A stretch of DNA of 43,129 bases from Spirochaetota bacterium. Lineage in GTDB: Bacteria > Spirochaetota > Spirochaetia > SZUA-6. The notes under the pieces are model-generated. The model was not told the origin of the DNA and made no database searches. It worked only from the letters and a program-made list of their open reading frames with translations. Positions 40,278 to 43,129 of the stretch are shown in pieces. Position numbers and translations under genes: made by a program. Each line of letters begins with the position of its first letter. Position 1 is the stretch's first letter. The DNA lies in the NCBI GenBank assembly GCA_013151965.1, contig JAADHF010000079.1:1-43129 (forward strand), read 5' to 3'.

Positions 40278-40307
40278 AGTTTATGCGGTAAAAACACAAT
40301 AAGTCAA
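40278..40307 (-). promoter_or_regulatory. promoter of the FGE-like gene, predicted leaderless
   Basis: Minus strand: TTGACT (40302-40307), 18-base spacer, TAAACT (40278-40283), then TTAATT and the ATG at 40271. Confidence 0.55.
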
Positions 40308-40342
40308 GAAAATAATTCAGCATCACTCCGGGAATTCATTCA

Positions 40343-40879
40343 TTAATCAAGCGAATATTTTCCCAATCCATGAATTGCAAGTATTTCACCGTAGTACATT
40401 CGGTGGTAATCCTTAAGGGAATAGTGATTATGTATATAGGGTTTTAAAAAGTTATCCGGTTTGCAATCATCGAAGTATATTTTTTCACACTCAATAATAA
40501 GCTCAGCCTCGTCGAAGCCCGGTGAAGATACGTATTTTGACGCTGCCGGTGTTAATCCGGTTTCTTTAATCTTATCCACATCCCTTCCTGAGTGTGTACC
40601 GCAGTAGTTCAGGATATCGTCGAAACTTTCGGGAAAGAGAGAAAGGGTAAAATTATCATACCGTTCCATGAAACCATAGGTATACCTTGTGGGGCGTACC
40701 ACAACCGATACATACGGTTTACTCCACATCCTGCCGAAGCTGCCCCAGGCAATGGTCATCGTATTAAAATCACCTCTTTTATAATCACCGGATGTAAGCA
40801 GAAAACAGCGTTTGTTCCATACATTATAAACAGGAAAAACCAATTTTTCCGGTTTGATAATCTTTCTTTGATTGTCCAT
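40343..40879 (-). CDS. flavin reductase-like (FMN-binding split barrel) protein
   Basis: 178 residues. KRCFLLTSGDYKRGDFNTMT, IAWGSFGRMWSKPYVSVVVR and RYTYGFMERYDNFTLSLFPE are the FMN-binding signature of the flavin reductase-like domain, and YCGTHSGRDVDKIKETGLTP follows. Proteins of this size reduce FMN or use bound FMN in redox metabolism, often found in anaerobes. The ATG follows AGGGGA. Single gene between the FGE-like and thioesterase genes. Confidence 0.88.
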   Translation of the reverse strand: MDNQRKIIKPEKLVFPVYNVWNKRCFLLTSGDYKRGDFNTMTIAWGSFGRMWSKPYVSVVVRPTRYTYGFMERYDNFTLSLFPESFDDILNYCGTHSGRDVDKIKETGLTPAASKYVSSPGFDEAELIIECEKIYFDDCKPDNFLKPYIHNHYSLKDYHRMYYGEILAIHGLGKYSLD

Positions 40880-40989
40880 ATAATTTCCCCTCTTTTTTAA
40901 ATATTTTAAGATTTCCCTTTAAAAAACCATAATAAATGATTATCCTTCCGTAGTAAATAATAACCGGTAAATAAAATACGGGGTATTTT

Positions 40990-41769
40990 ATGTGGCAAAA
41001 TGACAGAAGAGTCTGGAATGCGGCCTATTCCATTCATTCCTACGATATAGATAAAAACCAGAAGGCATCGATACAGTCTCTATGCCGGTTTGTTCTCGAT
41101 TCCGCAGGAAATCATGCACATGCTCTCGGATTTTCAGTTCCGCAGATGTTTAAGATAAACCTCACATGGGTTCTCTCCAGATTTTTTATTACAATAGATT
41201 CATATCCGAAGTGGCAGGATACCATTACGTTGCAGACATGGCCGTCAGGCCTTGAAAGACTCTTTGCCATGAGAGATTTTATTATTTTCGATGCAGACAG
41301 AAAAGTTATCGGAACGGCAAAAAGTGCATGGATCGTTATAGATACGGCATTAAGAAAACCTGTCCGTCCACAGGTGGTTTTTAAGGATGAAGCTACCATC
41401 TACAAGGCAAAATCCTCCGGTAAAAAACTTCTAAAGCTTGCCGGTGTTAAAGAGAATACGGATTCCGAAGATTCCGAATGTAAGCGCCGTTTCAGTGTCA
41501 GGTTCAGCGACCTTGATTTAAACGATCATGTAACAAGTGTCAGCTACGTGGACTGGCTTCTGGAAACCATTCCCGGGCACATAAGAGAAAACCATACGCT
41601 TAAAGAGATAGAGATAAACTATCTTTCGGAAGCAAAGTACGGAGACACCGTCATGGCTGTATCCCGGAGGGATACCGAAGCCGATAAACAGCTTCTGTTT
41701 AACCACACGATCCGTTCACTTTCTGAACTTGCAAAAGCTAAAACAGTCTGGATAGAGAAGACAAATTAA
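40990..41769 (+). CDS. acyl-ACP thioesterase (FatA-like)
   Basis: 259 residues with two hot-dog domains: the first has CRFVLDSAGNHAHALG and LTWVLSRFFITIDSYPKWQD, followed by TLQTWPSGLERLFAMRDFII; the second has FSVRFSDLDLNDHVTSVSYV, DWLLETIP with the Asn-His region of the active site and KEIEINYLSEAKYGDTV. It releases fatty acids from acyl carrier protein, setting chain length. The ATG follows CGGGGT. Convergent with the thioredoxin-fold gene, four bases between the stops. Confidence 0.92.
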   Translation: MWQNDRRVWNAAYSIHSYDIDKNQKASIQSLCRFVLDSAGNHAHALGFSVPQMFKINLTWVLSRFFITIDSYPKWQDTITLQTWPSGLERLFAMRDFIIFDADRKVIGTAKSAWIVIDTALRKPVRPQVVFKDEATIYKAKSSGKKLLKLAGVKENTDSEDSECKRRFSVRFSDLDLNDHVTSVSYVDWLLETIPGHIRENHTLKEIEINYLSEAKYGDTVMAVSRRDTEADKQLLFNHTIRSLSELAKAKTVWIEKTN

Positions 41770-41773
41770 TCCC

Positions 41774-42355
41774 TTAAACCAGATCACACGCCTCCGGCGG
41801 CATCCAATGGTTTTCCTTTCCTTCCCACTTAACATTGCATCCTATGGGATTGGTTAACGGCACACTTATCTCTTTCCCGGCCAGATGTTCTTTAAGCGCA
41901 TTATCAAGGTCATTAACAGTCATCTTTGATATATCCTTCGGATTATCCACGCCGCGGCCGGAATAGACAAGTTTTCGATTTTTGTCAAAGACATAAAAAT
42001 GCGGAGTCCGCAGTGCTCCGTATGCAAGTGCCGTTTCCTGTGTTTTATCACGGAGATATACCCACGGGAATTTAAACTCTTCCATCCTCGCTGTCATATG
42101 ATCAAAATCATCGTCAGGATATGTATTTGCACTGTTGGAGTTAATGCCTACAAAACGCACGCCCTGCGGCTTATACTTTTCCGCTGTTGCCCTGGTAATT
42201 TCATCGGAACCGAGCACATAGGGGCAATGGTTGCAGGTAAAAAATATCACAAGTACTCCGGAATCATCAAAATCCTTAAGGCTGTACGTTTTTCCGTCAG
42301 TTGCAGGCAGAGTAAAATCCGGTGCTTTCTCACCGATATTCAGGGTAAATGACAT
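41774..42355 (-). CDS. thioredoxin-fold (AhpC/TSA-like) protein
   Basis: 193 residues. [20 protein letters not shown] is the peroxiredoxin-like start and [14 protein letters not shown] carries the CNHC pair where thioredoxins have [24 protein letters not shown] and [26 protein letters not shown] complete the fold. Proteins like this are annotated as thioredoxin-family or redoxin; the partner is unknown. ATG follows AAGGAG. No signal peptide, so cytoplasmic. Confidence 0.9.
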   Translation of the reverse strand: MSFTLNIGEKAPDFTLPATDGKTYSLKDFDDSGVLVIFFTCNHCPYVLGSDEITRATAEKYKPQGVRFVGINSNSANTYPDDDFDHMTARMEEFKFPWVYLRDKTQETALAYGALRTPHFYVFDKNRKLVYSGRGVDNPKDISKMTVNDLDNALKEHLAGKEISVPLTNPIGCNVKWEGKENHWMPPEACDLV

Positions 42356-42457
42356 TAAAATCTCCTTATATCATAAGCAAATATAGTATTAATCTAATAA
42401 AATATACAGTAAAAGTAAATATCATATTGTCTAACCGCCTTTCTTCGGGCAGCAGAA

Positions 42458-43129
42458 TCAACTCTCCTTAACACAAATCTGTATCTCCGTAATATAGTTG
42501 TTCGGGTTTCCTCTGATAATCAACCCGGGCCCTTTATGGTATATCTCTCTTGTCGGAAGTATCACGGAGAGCCTGTGAATCCTGCAGTAATCAATAACAG
42601 CGCGGTAGCTTCTCCCGATACTCTCGTACGAACCTCTATGCAGTACCGTAACAAATTGTCCCCCTTCCAGCTGCCGGAATTTTAAACCGTCCCCTTTATT
42701 CCGAACTAATCCGGATTTTTTAACCGGCACACAGGATTCTATATCCGCATCATCTTCCATGTATTCGTTATCCCAGTACAGGTTAAACGGCCTGCTGTTT
42801 ACGAACCTTCCGTAAACTTTAAACAGTTCCCCGAAATACTTTCCGGAATCGGAATATTTCCCATGGTACCTTGTGCTTACTATCCCGATATCTGATATTT
42901 GTTTTATTGTAATTCTGGTCTCTTCTTCCGTCATTTCCTCCTCCCGGATTGACTTCATAAAACCGGAGAGTCTTTTCCGGAGTTTCCTGTAGTGGTCTAT
43001 CTGTTCATCGATTACTTTTGCCTTTTCTTTACAATAGATAAGAAGGTCCTCTTCTTTATCAACATGATTGATTATATCTTTAATTTCTTTCAGGGAAAAA
43101 CCGAGTTTCTTAAGCTCTTTTATTGCCAA
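42458..43129 (-). CDS. MerR-family regulator with GyrI-like effector domain, 5' end off the window
   Basis: At least 223 residues, reading off the right edge. The visible start AIKELKKLGFSLKEIKDIIN is the second half of a MerR DNA-binding domain, so the helix-turn-helix, the start codon and the promoter lie beyond the window. A coiled coil (about 30-65, DEQIDHYRKLRKRLSGFMKS) is followed by a GyrI-like ligand domain (ITIKQISDIGIVSTRYHGKY, GGQFVTVLHRGSYESIGRSY). Such regulators bind small organic molecules and control efflux or metabolism. It lies upstream of and in the same direction as the thioredoxin-fold gene, with a 102-base gap, so the two are probably separate units. Confidence 0.88.
   Translation of the reverse strand: MAIKELKKLGFSLKEIKDIINHVDKEEDLLIYCKEKAKVIDEQIDHYRKLRKRLSGFMKSIREEEMTEEETRITIKQISDIGIVSTRYHGKYSDSGKYFGELFKVYGRFVNSRPFNLYWDNEYMEDDADIESCVPVKKSGLVRNKGDGLKFRQLEGGQFVTVLHRGSYESIGRSYRAVIDYCRIHRLSVILPTREIYHKGPGLIIRGNPNNYITEIQICVKES

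Overview
The window looks like a piece of a spirochaete chromosome, probably from a Treponema/Spirochaeta-like lineage. The main reasons are a complete MoxR/DUF58/Bat (aerotolerance) operon of the kind found in Leptospira and Treponema, a DksA/TraR zinc-finger gene divergent from infA (these two genes are also neighbours in Treponema pallidum, from memory), an OmpA-type periplasmic protein, and SpoIIE/STAS/HDOD signalling genes. Base composition is moderately AT-rich. The assignment is inference; there is no rRNA in the window. I saw no tRNA, rRNA or CRISPR array.

Layout. 1-3430 is an accessory stretch: an AbrB/PIN toxin-antitoxin pair, a frameshifted and truncated hypothetical gene, a transposase fragment, two diverged copies of a ~50-bp IS-like sequence, an intact APH-family kinase gene, and a broken nucleotidyltransferase-like gene. 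3544-8748 holds metabolic singletons: a GH1 glycosidase, a PHP phosphoesterase, a histidine phosphatase, an aldo/keto reductase with ferredoxin-like Cys clusters, and an unknown. 8805-18048 is mostly housekeeping: OmpA-like protein, a DEAD-box-derived protein that has lost its catalytic motifs, trmB, a membrane protein, a glyoxalase-II-like hydrolase, a zinc-ribbon protein, DksA-like, IF-1, Smr and a LarA-like protein. 18056-26658 is one long minus-strand operon, argJ-moxR-DUF58-unknown-batA-batB-batC-batD/E, almost every junction overlapping; batB carries an in-frame UAA at codon 42.

29020-39007 is the most interesting part. A minus-strand operon of eight genes encodes a HATPase (anti-sigma-kinase-like) protein, a small helical protein, two tandem paralogues of unknown function, an internally duplicated acidic protein, and two STAS proteins around an alpha/beta hydrolase. 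It is divergent from a ParA-like ATPase plus a small basic protein, followed by a degenerate paralogue of the hydrolase, a SpoIIE/PP2C phosphatase with PAS domain, and an HDOD protein. Kinase, phosphatase and STAS together suggest a partner-switching circuit with novel outputs. 39009-43129 carries a formylglycine-generating-enzyme-like protein, a flavin reductase, an acyl-ACP thioesterase, a thioredoxin-fold protein and a partial MerR regulator.

A second theme is regulatory: at least five genes (APH kinase, aldo/keto reductase, argJ, the unknown at 26793, the FGE-like gene) have a sigma70-type -10 hexamer exactly six bases before an ATG and no Shine-Dalgarno sequence, which predicts leaderless mRNAs. 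Genes starting with GTG or TTG here mostly have a Shine-Dalgarno sequence instead.
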